From a virus, in IMG/VR virus record IMGVR_UViG_3300027760_000003, positions 1 to 43,942 of that record: a stretch of DNA of 43,942 nt, one strand, 5' to 3'. The notes beneath the pieces are model-generated. The model was not told where the DNA came from, did not search any database, and worked only from the letters and a program-made list of their open reading frames with translations. Positions 15,612-25,496 of the stretch are shown here, piece after piece. The position numbers and the translations under genes were made by a program. Numbering within the stretch: the stretch's first letter is position 1; every line of letters starts with the position of its first letter.

Positions 15612-15973
15612 ATTTCATATCGCCGATCAGATTATTATTTAGCAATCTCACCGATTCTAAAACGGCTATTTTTAATTCCGAAGGTAATGTCGTGATAAAG
15701 TCTATAAGGTGCTGTAATAGATCGGGTGTAAGTATACGTCTTAATTTGCAGGTAGTTGCATTGCTTGAACATCCCGTGCAAGAAGCGTTTATTGCCGAGA
15801 ATCTACTCATACTACCTAATCAGTCGACCGATTTGCTATCTATAAGTTACGGTAGTAGTTCGGAAGTAGTAGAACATCGTATGTTTGATGGGGATAGTTT
15901 GGTTTGTTATTCAAATGGTTTTTCTGAGAAGTTTGATTGTATTCTCACAGGTTATGAGGAGGTCGGTACATGA
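15608..15973 (+). CDS. Hypothetical beta-rich protein upstream of portal
   Basis: A 121-residue protein with regular hydrophobic/polar alternation (IRLNLQVVALLEHP, NLLILPNQSTDLLSISYG), indicating a beta-sandwich-like fold. No signal peptide or catalytic motif. It overlaps both neighbours by four bases and precedes the portal gene. Head-fibre, decoration or connector-associated roles would fit the position, but no family was recognised. Confidence 0.6.
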   Translation: MNFISPIRLLFSNLTDSKTAIFNSEGNVVIKSIRCCNRSGVSIRLNLQVVALLEHPVQEAFIAENLLILPNQSTDLLSISYGSSSEVVEHRMFDGDSLVCYSNGFSEKFDCILTGYEEVGT

Positions 15974-17802
15974 TTAATCTTACTGCCGGAAAGGCAAAAT
16001 TATTACAAGAATTAAAAGATTATTTCCAATATTCATGTAATTCAGAAGTGCGCAAAAGATGGCGGATGCAATACGATCAAAATCTAAGGTTTTACTATGG
16101 CGATCAGTGGACAGAAAGGTTAAAAAAAGAGTTTGAAGATGTTGGAGCTATGCCTTTTGTAGTTAATAGAATAGAGCCTATTATTACTACCTATACAAGT
16201 TTACAAATCAGTAGCAGAAGGCGTATAGCTGTAAAACCTACAACTGGAGTTGAAAAACACAACTCATTAGCAGAATATTTAAACAATATGATCTATATTG
16301 TTCAGGCTCAAAATGATTTTCAAAATAAATCTACCCAGAAATATACAGATGCATTAATAGGCGGTTTAGGATGGACTCATTTTGGTTATGAACCTAACTC
16401 TTATCAAACGTTTTTCTATGATTATGTCGATCCGAGAGAAATATACTGGGATCCAGATGATCAATCGCAAAGACTAGAAGACTCTAGCTTTGTCTGTCGT
16501 AGTTACTTTGTTTCCTTAATTAAATTAAAAGAACGTTACCCTAAACATGCCGAGTATTTTGATAATTTAGTTGGTAAAAACGTTGTAAGTAGTAATCCTG
16601 ATTTGACACTTTCTGGTTCTGGTGGTGACGCTATAATAGATGATTATATTCCTTATGGAACTCTTAACGACAATGATGGATTATCTGGGGCGTGGGTTAA
16701 CGGCCGATCTATCCGCACGGTTGAAGTTTATTACAAGAAAAATGTTAAGTATTACGAGGCAATTGTAGCCTTTGAGCCTGAATCTGAGGACGATATTATT
16801 ACGGAACAGTATTTCAATACTTTCAACAAGGAACTAGCGGAGAGTAGAAAGGTTGAAGGGACAGAGCTTAAAGAATTAGAAGGTACTCAAATATGGAAGG
16901 GTACTTTTTGTGCAGAAGTACTATTAGAAAGCGGAGCAATAGATGCTCAAGTACCTAATCAAAAACATTTTCCTTTAGTACCTTTATGTTTAAAGCGTAA
17001 TTATTTAAGTATTCCATATGGAGTGGTAGACGGTTTAATTCCGTTATCTATTTCGCTAAACTACGTGTGGACAAAGACGATACACGGACTAAATTCAAAA
17101 TATTTGATTATTGATGAAGATAATACAAATATTGATAAAATGAGGCCAATATTGCGTCAGGAATTAAATAGACGTGATGGTATGATATTCTCTAAAAACC
17201 CGCATCAAGTACAATTAATTAACTCTGAAACAATGTTGCCGTATTTGGAAAAGACATTGCAAAGGATTGATCTGGAGTTTGAACAAAGAACACAACTATT
17301 TGATGAACTCAAAGGAGAGCAGACAAATGCAATAAGCGGTGTTGCTATTCAGGCAAGAGCTTCAAATGCTGCAAGAACTCAAAACCCCTTACATGCTACG
17401 TATGAACATATGTTGTTTTCAGAAGGACAATTAATGTTAGATACAATTAGAGGAATTAAGAATTTTAAATATGCGTTTAATTATTGTAAAGATAATAAAA
17501 CAAACTACGTAGCTCTCGGCGAGGAAATCTCAACCATTAATTTTGAGATATTTACCGATACTGCGCCAAACTTCCCGTCCTCGAATGAAGAAGAAACTGC
17601 TAGATTCGAAGCTTTATTAAATAGCCCAAACCCAGCTCTCGTTATGTCCGACCCTCTGTTCTTAAAGAAATTAGGATTTACCGACAATGATGCAATAGCT
17701 TTAAATGAAGCGTATATAAGATTAATGCAAGGTCAACAACAGAGTCAGGAACAGGTGATCGAATCTGAAGATAATAATTTAATAGGTAAAAGACATGAAT
17801 GA
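15970..17802 (+). CDS. Portal protein (P22-like)
   Basis: This 610-residue protein begins with an early helical region and FYYGDQWTERLKKEFEDVGA, followed by MPFVVNRIEPIITTYTSLQ, the pattern of P22-like portals (gpY.G.QW...., P..vvNri...v....g). It then has a basic wing segment (SSRRRIAVKPT), the repeated DYVDPREIYWDPDD motif, and a helical, glutamine-rich C-terminus. Twelve copies would form the ring through which DNA enters and leaves the capsid and to which the adaptor docks. The length is somewhat below P22 portal (725 residues), mainly because the C-terminal barrel is short. It lies between an unknown protein and the scaffold-like gene, with overlaps on both sides. Confidence 0.85.
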   Translation: MINLTAGKAKLLQELKDYFQYSCNSEVRKRWRMQYDQNLRFYYGDQWTERLKKEFEDVGAMPFVVNRIEPIITTYTSLQISSRRRIAVKPTTGVEKHNSLAEYLNNMIYIVQAQNDFQNKSTQKYTDALIGGLGWTHFGYEPNSYQTFFYDYVDPREIYWDPDDQSQRLEDSSFVCRSYFVSLIKLKERYPKHAEYFDNLVGKNVVSSNPDLTLSGSGGDAIIDDYIPYGTLNDNDGLSGAWVNGRSIRTVEVYYKKNVKYYEAIVAFEPESEDDIITEQYFNTFNKELAESRKVEGTELKELEGTQIWKGTFCAEVLLESGAIDAQVPNQKHFPLVPLCLKRNYLSIPYGVVDGLIPLSISLNYVWTKTIHGLNSKYLIIDEDNTNIDKMRPILRQELNRRDGMIFSKNPHQVQLINSETMLPYLEKTLQRIDLEFEQRTQLFDELKGEQTNAISGVAIQARASNAARTQNPLHATYEHMLFSEGQLMLDTIRGIKNFKYAFNYCKDNKTNYVALGEEISTINFEIFTDTAPNFPSSNEEETARFEALLNSPNPALVMSDPLFLKKLGFTDNDAIALNEAYIRLMQGQQQSQEQVIESEDNNLIGKRHE

Positions 17803-18658
17803 AGACGTAAAAACTAATTTATCAGATAGCTTTGCTGAGATTTTCTCAAGCGCAGTTACAGTTGAAGAGGTAAAAGAAAAAGACAAATCTGAGGCCAAGG
17901 TTGAAGCAAAAGAGCCTAAAAAGGAAGCTTTGCCCGAGAAAGAAACAAAAGAACCAGTGGTTACAATAGATGCAACCTCTGTTGATGGCACAGTGAATTT
18001 AAAAGCAGAATATGAGTCATTACAGAAAAGGCTTGATGAATCTAGATCTTGGGGGCATAAAAAGAACGCCTCTTATGTCCATGCTAAAAAGAAAATTGGC
18101 GAATTCTTAAGCAAATTACAAGAAGATGAGGTCATTAGCGCGGAAGAAGTAAATCAGGGCTTAAGCTTTTTTGATCTTTCCGAGGATGCCCAAATTGACG
18201 ATAAAACAACCGAGGCCAAAGAAAATCCATACGTAACTTTAAAGCAAAATTTAGATCAAGAGTTTAGTGTGTTTAAAAAATATGCCAAACTACCAAATGC
18301 CGATGAGAAATACCAAGCTTTCTTTTCATTTTTGCCATTATTTCCTCCTGCTGAGCAAGAGAAAATGATTAACTATATGACAAATGAAACTACTGAGTTA
18401 GTAATTGATAATATCATGCTTCTAGGTGGTGAGATTTACGACAATTTATATGTCGGTGCAGAAAAAAACGGCGGCGTAATTCCTTTTGTAAAATCTCTGC
18501 ATGCGCAAATAAAAAAGCTAGAGGAGAAAAACCTTGAATTGCAGGCAGAACTTGACACTACAGAAGGTAGGGTATATAATAGATCTATAAATTCTAAGGT
18601 TTCAAAGCTAGAGCCAGCAAAGCAAAAAGAGAGTTTTGCGGATCTCTGGCAGAATTAA
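17795..18658 (+). CDS. Scaffolding-like protein
   Basis: This 287-residue, highly charged protein is rich in Lys and Glu, with a disordered acidic N-terminus (about 1-60, including KEKDKSEAKVEAKEPKKEAL), central helices, and a coiled-coil C-terminus (KLEEKNLELQAELDTTEGR) ending in basic residues. That composition, and the position between portal and major capsid genes, are what podovirus scaffolding proteins show; a basic C-terminal helix-turn-helix binds the coat protein in P22. It overlaps the portal gene by eight bases. Assignment rests on position and composition rather than on a diagnostic motif. Confidence 0.65.
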   Translation: MNEDVKTNLSDSFAEIFSSAVTVEEVKEKDKSEAKVEAKEPKKEALPEKETKEPVVTIDATSVDGTVNLKAEYESLQKRLDESRSWGHKKNASYVHAKKKIGEFLSKLQEDEVISAEEVNQGLSFFDLSEDAQIDDKTTEAKENPYVTLKQNLDQEFSVFKKYAKLPNADEKYQAFFSFLPLFPPAEQEKMINYMTNETTELVIDNIMLLGGEIYDNLYVGAEKNGGVIPFVKSLHAQIKKLEEKNLELQAELDTTEGRVYNRSINSKVSKLEPAKQKESFADLWQN

Positions 18659-18855
18659 ACCAAACGACATTTCTTCTAAAGAATGAGACATTTTAGTATT
18701 TCAAAATAGACGGTACGCCTTCCCTATTTTACCTACTAATTTTTCCCTCAAATTCTTCCCAAGATCTCTCCCGTTCTATAAGAGTTTAATTAATCAAAAT
18801 TTCAAGTCAAAACTTGAAGTTAACATTTTTTAACATCAAAATAGAAGTAATTAAA
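18659..18855 (+). promoter_or_regulatory. Capsid-gene leader with hairpin
   Basis: The longest gap within the head genes (197 bp). It contains TTCAAGT/ACTTGAA (18801-18818, 4-base loop) followed by a T-rich run, and a TTCTT/AAGAA dyad near 18670. It may hold a capsid-specific promoter, a partial terminator or an mRNA-stabilising leader. No clear -35/-10 pair was found. Confidence 0.4.
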
Positions 18856-20082
18856 ATGGCTACATTAGACCGTAATAATATTTTTCAAGCTGAGTTGTTT
18901 GAAAAGAATGTACTAATACCTTATTTAAAAGACTATCGCAACGTTACTAACTTCGCTAGGTTTATGGGCGGTAGTGATGCGGTGATATATAACAAGATGG
19001 AAAGCAAATCCGAAGGTGATCGTATTATATTCCCCTTGCGCCAAACATTTGACCCTGTGGTTAGTATTGGTAATGAACAGCTAGAGGGTAATGAGAATGA
19101 GCTAACTTATGTTAGTGATAAGGTTGATGTTGGTAGAATTAGATACGCAACATTGCTTACTGATGAGCAGTTACTTAGTTTAGAAACAAAATTCAATTTA
19201 GATTCTGACGTTAGAGCCGATTTACTCTCTCAAGCCGATTCTTTCAACACGCAACGAATTTTATCAGCTTTTGCGCTATCTTTTAGTGGATTAGTCCCTA
19301 CTTTAAATCAACAATTCTCCTACGCTCAATTACAAGCAAGGATTTTAGCTGCTACTTTAGATAACGTAGCAGGTGGTGGAGTATCTAGATCTAGAATATT
19401 GATCGGTGATCCAAATTTGGTAGGTGGTAATACTAGAACTACGTATGCCGGACTTGTTAATGCTTTGCTTGTAGGTCAATTTCCAGTGGCTACTAATTTA
19501 ATGAACGTGTCTCATATAAGACAATTATTTAACCAAGCATCAACTGGTCAAAGTTTGTTAATTACCAACGCTGCTTTTACATCTAAAGAATCAGCTATAA
19601 GGCCGTACAAATACAAAACCCATCTAGGTTTTGAAGATAAAAGATATGTATTATTCATAGCTCCTGAGACGTACAATAAGTTAGCTTCTGATCCAGTCTG
19701 GATCAATCAGGTCAATAGAGGCGTGATTGAGAATCAAGATCAACCATCAATACTTTATGGTTCTATGTATAAGGGAACTATTGAGGGTGTAATGGTTATT
19801 GTGATTCCCGAACTAAGTAATTTTACTATAACTAATGCCAATGGTAATAGTTATGCATATTCGCTTTTCTGCGGAGCTGCTGCGCTTGGATTTGGTATGG
19901 GTCAAACCCCTACATTTACTTTCAGAAGTTCTACTGATTATGGTTTGTACAGAGGTCTTGCTCACAATGAAATAAGCGGTATTAAAGTGCTAAAATATCC
20001 TTCTAAATCTATTGGTGTTCGTGGCAACAACAATAATTTAGTTGAGTATGGCGTAGTACATTCATTTACAACATTAAGTTAA
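18856..20082 (+). CDS. Major capsid protein (DUF4043/N4-gp56-like)
   Basis: From the ATG at 18856 the protein has 408 residues. The early region GDRIIFPLRQTFDPVVSIGN, then EQLEGNENELTYVSDKVDVGRIRYA, matches the Phage_capsid_3 / N4-gp56 family pattern (a 'leG.E..l.......v...R.' segment). The rest has the alternating beta and helical segments of the HK97 fold. Position after the scaffold-like gene and before a decoration-like gene agrees. An upstream in-frame TTG at 18814 would add 14 residues but has no ribosome-binding site. No protease is encoded next to it, so assembly on a separate scaffold, without maturation cleavage, is likely. Confidence 0.8.
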   Translation: MATLDRNNIFQAELFEKNVLIPYLKDYRNVTNFARFMGGSDAVIYNKMESKSEGDRIIFPLRQTFDPVVSIGNEQLEGNENELTYVSDKVDVGRIRYATLLTDEQLLSLETKFNLDSDVRADLLSQADSFNTQRILSAFALSFSGLVPTLNQQFSYAQLQARILAATLDNVAGGGVSRSRILIGDPNLVGGNTRTTYAGLVNALLVGQFPVATNLMNVSHIRQLFNQASTGQSLLITNAAFTSKESAIRPYKYKTHLGFEDKRYVLFIAPETYNKLASDPVWINQVNRGVIENQDQPSILYGSMYKGTIEGVMVIVIPELSNFTITNANGNSYAYSLFCGAAALGFGMGQTPTFTFRSSTDYGLYRGLAHNEISGIKVLKYPSKSIGVRGNNNNLVEYGVVHSFTTLS

Positions 20083-20095
20083 ACAGAGGATAATT

Positions 20096-20599
20096 ATGTT
20101 TATATTAAATAGATACAACATTACTGCTACAACTCCGAATGCTGCGGCTGGGGCTGTTAGTAATGTCAACCCAGGTGTGGTAGATGGTGCTAGTGGTAAC
20201 AGCGCAGGAGCTGACAGCGTAACACCAATAACAACTTCTGCGATTTATATCGATCAAGTAATTAGTAAATTAGTTGCAATTACTATTCCGGCAACGGGCT
20301 TACTAGCGGCTAACAATAACTATATTACCGTGCCACTTAGTCAGTTAGGCATAATAGGTATAAGACCGGTACTAGCTGCTATACTGCTTGGCATATACAA
20401 TGCCAATTCAGTTGAAACGGCTATTGGCGGTGCAAATGGTGGTACTCCATCATTCATTGGAATGTGGGACAAAACAGTTGCAAACGTAAACTCTGTGTGT
20501 ATACAAGCAAGCAATCTGGTGTTGCGGATACCGACTGCTCAGATACCTTTATTTGCCGCTAAAACAGCGATGGTACAATTGTTTTATAGTACTAATTAA
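20096..20599 (+). CDS. Capsid-associated/decoration-like protein
   Basis: This 167-residue Ala/Asn/Ile/Val-rich protein has almost no charge. Its N-terminal 45 residues are low-complexity (NAAAGAVSNVNPGVVDGASG) and the rest is a beta-rich domain. It directly follows the major capsid gene with AGAGGA just before the ATG, and is followed by a rho-independent terminator. That is the usual place for a decoration or head-stabilising protein. No family was recognised. Confidence 0.55.
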   Translation: MFILNRYNITATTPNAAAGAVSNVNPGVVDGASGNSAGADSVTPITTSAIYIDQVISKLVAITIPATGLLAANNNYITVPLSQLGIIGIRPVLAAILLGIYNANSVETAIGGANGGTPSFIGMWDKTVANVNSVCIQASNLVLRIPTAQIPLFAAKTAMVQLFYSTN

Positions 20600-20608
20600 T
20601 TCTATTAC

Positions 20609-20634
20609 AAGGGGTGTAAAAACCCCTTTAATTT
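20609..20634 (+). terminator. Rho-independent terminator after capsid genes
   Basis: AAGGGGT pairs with ACCCCTT across a 6-base loop, followed by TAATTT. It lies ten bases past the stop of the capsid-associated gene and 11 bases before the next ATG. It would let capsid transcripts exceed tail transcripts, as the terminator after the T7 capsid gene does. The U-run is short, so read-through is likely. Confidence 0.75.
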
Positions 20635-20644
20635 AGAGGCGTCA

Positions 20645-21274
20645 ATGAATGTAACTGAACTAATAGAGCTAACTAATCAACTAAGCACTGATAAGAGTTA
20701 CTTAACTCCTAAGGAACGTGCTGCCTATTTAAAATACTTAAATATGGCAAACTTAGAACTGTATGAAGTAGCGGCTGGTGGATTAAATACTATTATTAAA
20801 AAAGTAGATATTTTTTTGGATAATGTATCTCAATCTTTTTTAATGCCAAATGATTTATTTAAGATTAGCTCAATAGTTGTAGATAAAACTCCTTTGATTA
20901 TGGGCGATATTAATCGAGAGGCGTCTATTGCGCCTAAGCAATACCTAGTTATGGGTAATAGCATATATTGCAATTTAACTAACCTAGGTTTGCATTTTCT
21001 GTCTAAACTTGATGTAGCTGATGGTGAAACAAAGCGATATATCACTCTTTTTTATGTCCCCAATCCTAAACAATTAGTAGAAAATATTGATGATGGAGAG
21101 ATCCAAACCGATATTCCCATTTATCCCGTGCCTTATCATCAATTCTTAGTTCATGGAGCTTTATACTATTTCTATTTTAGCAATAAAGTCTTTATGGATA
21201 AAATGGCTTATATCAGAGATGTATGGGAAAAAGATAAAGCTAGATTAGCAAATTTTAAAAATTATGGTTTGTAA
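20645..21274 (+). CDS. Head-to-tail adaptor/connector protein
   Basis: This 209-residue protein opens with a helical N-terminus (MNVTELIELTNQLSTDKSYL and a following LNMANLELYEVA), then strands, and later YPVPYHQFLVHGALYYFYF, a helical C-terminal region typical of podovirus tail-accessory/adaptor proteins (P22 gp4 or T7 gp11 analogues). It would dock below the portal and close the head. It is the first gene after the terminator, and its stop shares a base with the next ATG. The call rests on size, order and these patterns. Confidence 0.65.
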   Translation: MNVTELIELTNQLSTDKSYLTPKERAAYLKYLNMANLELYEVAAGGLNTIIKKVDIFLDNVSQSFLMPNDLFKISSIVVDKTPLIMGDINREASIAPKQYLVMGNSIYCNLTNLGLHFLSKLDVADGETKRYITLFYVPNPKQLVENIDDGEIQTDIPIYPVPYHQFLVHGALYYFYFSNKVFMDKMAYIRDVWEKDKARLANFKNYGL

Positions 21275-23376
21275 TGTTTCAAGGGCATATTCAAAGTTTA
21301 TCAATACCGTTCCCTTATAAAGGTATTAATACAAATAGTCAGAACGATGCTAATTATTCAAGGTTTACTCAGAATATATTGGTTAGCGATAACAAAACAG
21401 GGGCTTTAAGATACGGTACGAATTTAGTTAGCAGCTTTCCTTTTGATCCTGATCGCAGGTTTGGCGATATAATTTCTGTAATGTCTTTTTTGAAAGAGAA
21501 CGGTACTGCCGAGAAACTAGTATATGTTCAATACATATACCTTTCACCTCTCCTTTTACCCGATAATATCGTTATTATAGATGATCCAGAATTAGAGGGT
21601 TATTGCCGAGTTACGGTTGATATTAGCGGTTTTAATCCAGATCAAAAAAGCTACTTGAAGAAAGTGCTTTTTGACGGGGTTTATGTTTTCTTTAGACAAA
21701 CTATAAGTGACGGCGCAGAGATACAAAATCTTGTTAGCGATGATGACGCTATAGTTTTTAATCTACCATTTACTGCTGATTTTTTTGACATAAATTATCA
21801 GGTATTAATTGAAAGAGCGGGAATATACCGAGTCAACCTAGATAACGACTACGAGTTACTACTTGATGATTTAGACCCGTTAGTTATTATCTCCAGCGTT
21901 AATTACCAGGGAAAACTAATTATTGCCAGCGGCGTTGAGCCCGTCAAAATATATGACGGTCAAAACTTAGTCCCGCTCAAAGCTCCAGTGGCAATACCGA
22001 ATATAGGGAATATTACTGTCAATGCGATGCAATTAACATGCTCTATTCCAACAGTTAGTTTAAATGAAATACAAGCAGATGTAAAAGTTGGCGATACATT
22101 AACTTTAATTAGTAATGTCGAAACTAAGAATGTAGTTATTACGGCTATAGTATTTGCTCCACCAGCTAACAATCTAGTATTAGTTACCATTACGGTTAAT
22201 ATTGCTCCACAAGCAGATGTTAGGAAGATAATATATCAAAAATTATGCCCGAGTTTTAGCTTTATAGCGATTGTTCATAAGAGATTATGGGCATTAGCGG
22301 AAGGTAGGCCTTACCTTAATAAGTTTCGCCCTCCACTAATTGCTATGAGAGTTTACTATGCTGCAAAATTAGAGAGTATTTATGATTGGTTTAACGAAAG
22401 GACTAATCAGATTGACTTCATTAATATGTCTAGTACTTCAAGCGTACCCGATAATTTAGAGTCAATTAGTGCTTTTGAAGGTAAAACCCTGTTTTTAGGC
22501 AGAGAGACCACGCAAGTATGGACGGGTGAAGACCCGACTACTCTGGATGACGGGCAAAATATCAATTTACCCGACTTTAAGTGGGAACAGACTTTACCTG
22601 TTGGCGTATTACAGCAAACTCTTTTTTTGGAAGTGCCGAATAACTTCATATTCTTGTCTAAATATGGGATTGTATCCATTAGTTCGGTGAATCTCTATCA
22701 ACAAATAGAAGTATCCTATAAATTCTCAACTCCTATAGATCACTACATTAACAATCAGCTGAGTTTTATAGAGAGTGATCGTGATTTTAGAAACATGCGA
22801 GCCTTCTTATATCCTTACGGTAGATTTCTCGGTTTTAGAATTAAATATAGTTGTTTTGTCTATCAGTTAAATAATGAAGGTGCATGGGTAGTATTTAGTG
22901 AGAATTTTGCTGAAAGCACAAGTGTAATGTATGATTCCACAAGCAAGAACCTATATCTTGGCTCGCCGAAAGGAAATTTGCTTGTGTATTCGGATAAAAT
23001 CAATAGCCAGTCTTATGAAGAATACGGCAAAGGTGAACTTTCTTGGTTCGTTGCTTATAATTGGACTTATTTTGAAAATACATGGACGAATACTGATATC
23101 TATATTGATAGTAAATCTTTAGAACCGTTAACCATTAAAGTTCGTATCTATCTAGATCAAGACGAGACACAAAGTATTAATGAAGAAGTTGCAGTTCAGC
23201 AGCGTGGAGTGTTATATGATGTAGCGCAATTCGGTCAAAAACCTTATCCGTTTAATGAAACTTCTTTTTCTCATGAAATAGTTAAGTTCAGTGCTGATTC
23301 ATTAATGGTAGAACTTAGTAGCTTAGGAAATAATTTGTTTGTCTTTAACAAGATATTCCTTGCAGGGGGTGATTAA
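21274..23376 (+). CDS. Tail hub/nozzle protein (P22 gp10 or T7 gp12 analogue)
   Basis: A 700-residue, beta-rich protein. It opens FPYKGINTNSQNDANYSRF, with ALRYGTNLVSSFP soon after, the kind of N-terminal strand common to podovirus nozzle proteins. The centre contains RVYYAAKLESIYDWF, later LESISAFEGKTLFLGRETT followed by QVWTGEDP, closely resembling the 'f.gr.tievw.ntg' segment of P22-type packaged-DNA stabilisation protein gp10. Length is above gp10 (472) and close to T7 gp12 (794). It would form the hexameric tube below the adaptor that retains DNA and carries fibres. The next gene follows after three bases. Confidence 0.7.
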   Translation: MFQGHIQSLSIPFPYKGINTNSQNDANYSRFTQNILVSDNKTGALRYGTNLVSSFPFDPDRRFGDIISVMSFLKENGTAEKLVYVQYIYLSPLLLPDNIVIIDDPELEGYCRVTVDISGFNPDQKSYLKKVLFDGVYVFFRQTISDGAEIQNLVSDDDAIVFNLPFTADFFDINYQVLIERAGIYRVNLDNDYELLLDDLDPLVIISSVNYQGKLIIASGVEPVKIYDGQNLVPLKAPVAIPNIGNITVNAMQLTCSIPTVSLNEIQADVKVGDTLTLISNVETKNVVITAIVFAPPANNLVLVTITVNIAPQADVRKIIYQKLCPSFSFIAIVHKRLWALAEGRPYLNKFRPPLIAMRVYYAAKLESIYDWFNERTNQIDFINMSSTSSVPDNLESISAFEGKTLFLGRETTQVWTGEDPTTLDDGQNINLPDFKWEQTLPVGVLQQTLFLEVPNNFIFLSKYGIVSISSVNLYQQIEVSYKFSTPIDHYINNQLSFIESDRDFRNMRAFLYPYGRFLGFRIKYSCFVYQLNNEGAWVVFSENFAESTSVMYDSTSKNLYLGSPKGNLLVYSDKINSQSYEEYGKGELSWFVAYNWTYFENTWTNTDIYIDSKSLEPLTIKVRIYLDQDETQSINEEVAVQQRGVLYDVAQFGQKPYPFNETSFSHEIVKFSADSLMVELSSLGNNLFVFNKIFLAGGD

Positions 23377-23379
23377 CTC

Positions 23380-24423
23380 ATGGCATTAAATCCCTTAATA
23401 ATAGAAACTGATTATTTTACGGCTATACAGAATCGGCGTGGTTTAATGAAAGCTGCTGATTTCGATTTTCAATTCAACAATATAGTAAATTACCTTAATT
23501 ATGAGATAGCATTTTTACTAAGAAAACTGGTTGCTGATAGCACACCAGGTAGTATAGCACCTGATAAGGTTAACACATATTTACATAATAAGGGTGACGG
23601 CAGCACCGAGTGGACTAAGATTGATTACAGTAATATTCCAGATTATTCTCTTCGGTATGAGCAATTAGCGCAAACTAATCCTTGTTCAATTCTTGCTTGT
23701 GGCGTTGATAATATATTTAAAGCAGTAAGTCCTACTGATGATAGACAGATCCTAACATCACAAAATAATGCTATTCCTATTTGGCAAAAGATTACTGCTG
23801 TCAATATGGAAGATAGAGCTATCATTGGCTCTAAAATAGCTCTGAGTAGCTTGGTTAATGAAAACTTTCAGCAAGATATTTTAAGCCCTATTCTACAAAA
23901 TGACACTGTAACCACTGTAGCTATTGCAAATAGCACAATACCATCTGTGGCAATAGCCGATAGTGCTGTTACTGAGCAAGTATTGGGAAATGGGATCGTA
24001 GATCAGCTTTGTGGTAGAAACGGAAGCAAAGTGCTTTTATGGGGAAATACTTTGCCAGATGGGTTTATTCAATCTCCTTATATGCTTAAATTAGCTGATT
24101 TCGGTCAGATTAAAGATACGAAATATACTATTGACCACACTAAGCTTGCTCCAGGTTTTAAAATTCCGTTTTCTTGTTATGCGAGTACAAATGATAGCTA
24201 TTATTCTGATTTTACTTTTTCAGGTGAAAATATAGAAGATAACTCTATTGGGTCGTATCAGATTATGCCGCGTAGCTTAAATGGACAAAGACTATGTTTC
24301 TTTGACGGCAGCGGTCAGAGTGAACGCCCAACATTAGCCCGTGGGATTAATGAGTTGTTAGAGGATGGTAGTATCGGCATCGAGAATCTTCCTCCTGACT
24401 ATAGAGCTAAATTGGGGTTATAG
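23380..24423 (+). CDS. Fibre-like paralogue 1 of 3
   Basis: This 347-residue protein starts ALNPLIIETDYFTAIQNRRG and contains FDFQFNNIVNYLNYEI, then NTYLHNKGDGSTEWTKID. The same three blocks recur in the next two genes, showing a tandem triplication of the N-terminal ~90 residues. The remainder is beta-rich and repetitive, with short ERAIIGSKIA/AVTEQVLGNG-type repeats. The position straight after the tail hub suggests an appendage or plug attached to it through the shared N-terminus, with divergent C-termini contacting receptors. A strong GGGGGTGA lies before the ATG. No enzymatic motif is seen. Confidence 0.65.
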   Translation: MALNPLIIETDYFTAIQNRRGLMKAADFDFQFNNIVNYLNYEIAFLLRKLVADSTPGSIAPDKVNTYLHNKGDGSTEWTKIDYSNIPDYSLRYEQLAQTNPCSILACGVDNIFKAVSPTDDRQILTSQNNAIPIWQKITAVNMEDRAIIGSKIALSSLVNENFQQDILSPILQNDTVTTVAIANSTIPSVAIADSAVTEQVLGNGIVDQLCGRNGSKVLLWGNTLPDGFIQSPYMLKLADFGQIKDTKYTIDHTKLAPGFKIPFSCYASTNDSYYSDFTFSGENIEDNSIGSYQIMPRSLNGQRLCFFDGSGQSERPTLARGINELLEDGSIGIENLPPDYRAKLGL

Positions 24424-24425
24424 AT

Positions 24426-25496
24426 ATGACATTAAATCCATTTAATAGAGATACGGCTTACTTTCAAAGTATGCGTGATCGCGGCATGATGATGAACGCA
24501 GAAGATTTTGACTTTCAATTCAATAATCTAATCAACTATTTAAATGAAAAAATTGTACCGTTGGTTAATAGATTGAATGTCAAAGAAATACCTGGTACTG
24601 ATGCGGCCGATACTTTCTTGTTCAATGTAGGCGATGGAACAACACAATGGTTGAAGGTTAATAGCAATCTTATACCTGATTTTACTATACCGCTTTCAAA
24701 GTTAAATAATTCTGAGTTACATTTATTTGATGATGCTCTCGGGTCGGTACTTGCTACTAATAACAGCAAAATATTTACGGCTACCGAGCCAACGGCGATA
24801 GATCAGGTGCTAACATCGAGGCAAAACAACACACCAATTTGGCGGTTAATAGAGACAGGTGATATTTTGGATAGATCAATTATTGGTAGTAAAATTGCGT
24901 TCCAATCCATCGGAGTTGAACATTTATCTCCTCTAGTAGTTAGTGATTATATTCCAGTCAATTCTATACTAAACCGTCATATTTTAGATGGTAATATTAC
25001 CGGTGAAAAGTTGGAAGACGGATCTATAATCGCTCGTGCTATCGCGCCCGATTTACTACAAGAGAGAACGGAAAAGATTAGAGATAGTATTTATAGCCCT
25101 AACTTTTCGCCAGAACTTAACAACTATACATTATTGGACAACTCTTTAGAGAACCGTCATTTTGCCGATCAAGTCATTGGTACTAAGGCTGTTGATGGAA
25201 TATGGCCAATTATGCAGATAAGAATAAAGACAGAAAAAGAAGATGACAATATTAACTACACGTTTACTTCAGATAATATTATCGACAACAGTATAACCTC
25301 TGCCGTATTAAAGCCGCATTCTCCTGCGTCTGATCCAAAGAGGATTTTTGCCCCAGGATCTTTACACAATTATCATCTTAGAGAGTATTCAGTAAAATTA
25401 AACGAATATGCTTATGTAGATAGGATTAACAAAGATAGGGGGACTATTAGAAAAGAAAAGCTTTCAGCAGAAATTAGACAAAAATTAGGTGTATGA
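24426..25496 (+). CDS. Fibre-like paralogue 2 of 3
   Basis: A 356-residue protein whose start (TLNPFNRDTAYFQSMRDRG), FDFQFNNLINYLNEKI and TFLFNVGDGTTQWLKV segments align with the neighbouring paralogues. Later IIGSKIAFQSIGVEHL and HFADQVIGTKAVDGIW repeat a short 'I-G-x-K-A' theme also present in the other two. The C-terminal end (KLSAEIRQKLGV) resembles paralogue 1 (DYRAKLGL). It starts three bases past the previous stop and overlaps the next start. Likely another hub-attached appendage; a different C-terminal binding surface is inferred. Confidence 0.65.
   Translation: MTLNPFNRDTAYFQSMRDRGMMMNAEDFDFQFNNLINYLNEKIVPLVNRLNVKEIPGTDAADTFLFNVGDGTTQWLKVNSNLIPDFTIPLSKLNNSELHLFDDALGSVLATNNSKIFTATEPTAIDQVLTSRQNNTPIWRLIETGDILDRSIIGSKIAFQSIGVEHLSPLVVSDYIPVNSILNRHILDGNITGEKLEDGSIIARAIAPDLLQERTEKIRDSIYSPNFSPELNNYTLLDNSLENRHFADQVIGTKAVDGIWPIMQIRIKTEKEDDNINYTFTSDNIIDNSITSAVLKPHSPASDPKRIFAPGSLHNYHLREYSVKLNEYAYVDRINKDRGTIRKEKLSAEIRQKLGV

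Noticed and set aside
18814-18855. In-frame TTG extension of the major capsid protein
   Set aside because: No ribosome-binding site; the extension lies in a hairpin-bearing leader; the ATG at 18856 starts a typical capsid N-terminus.
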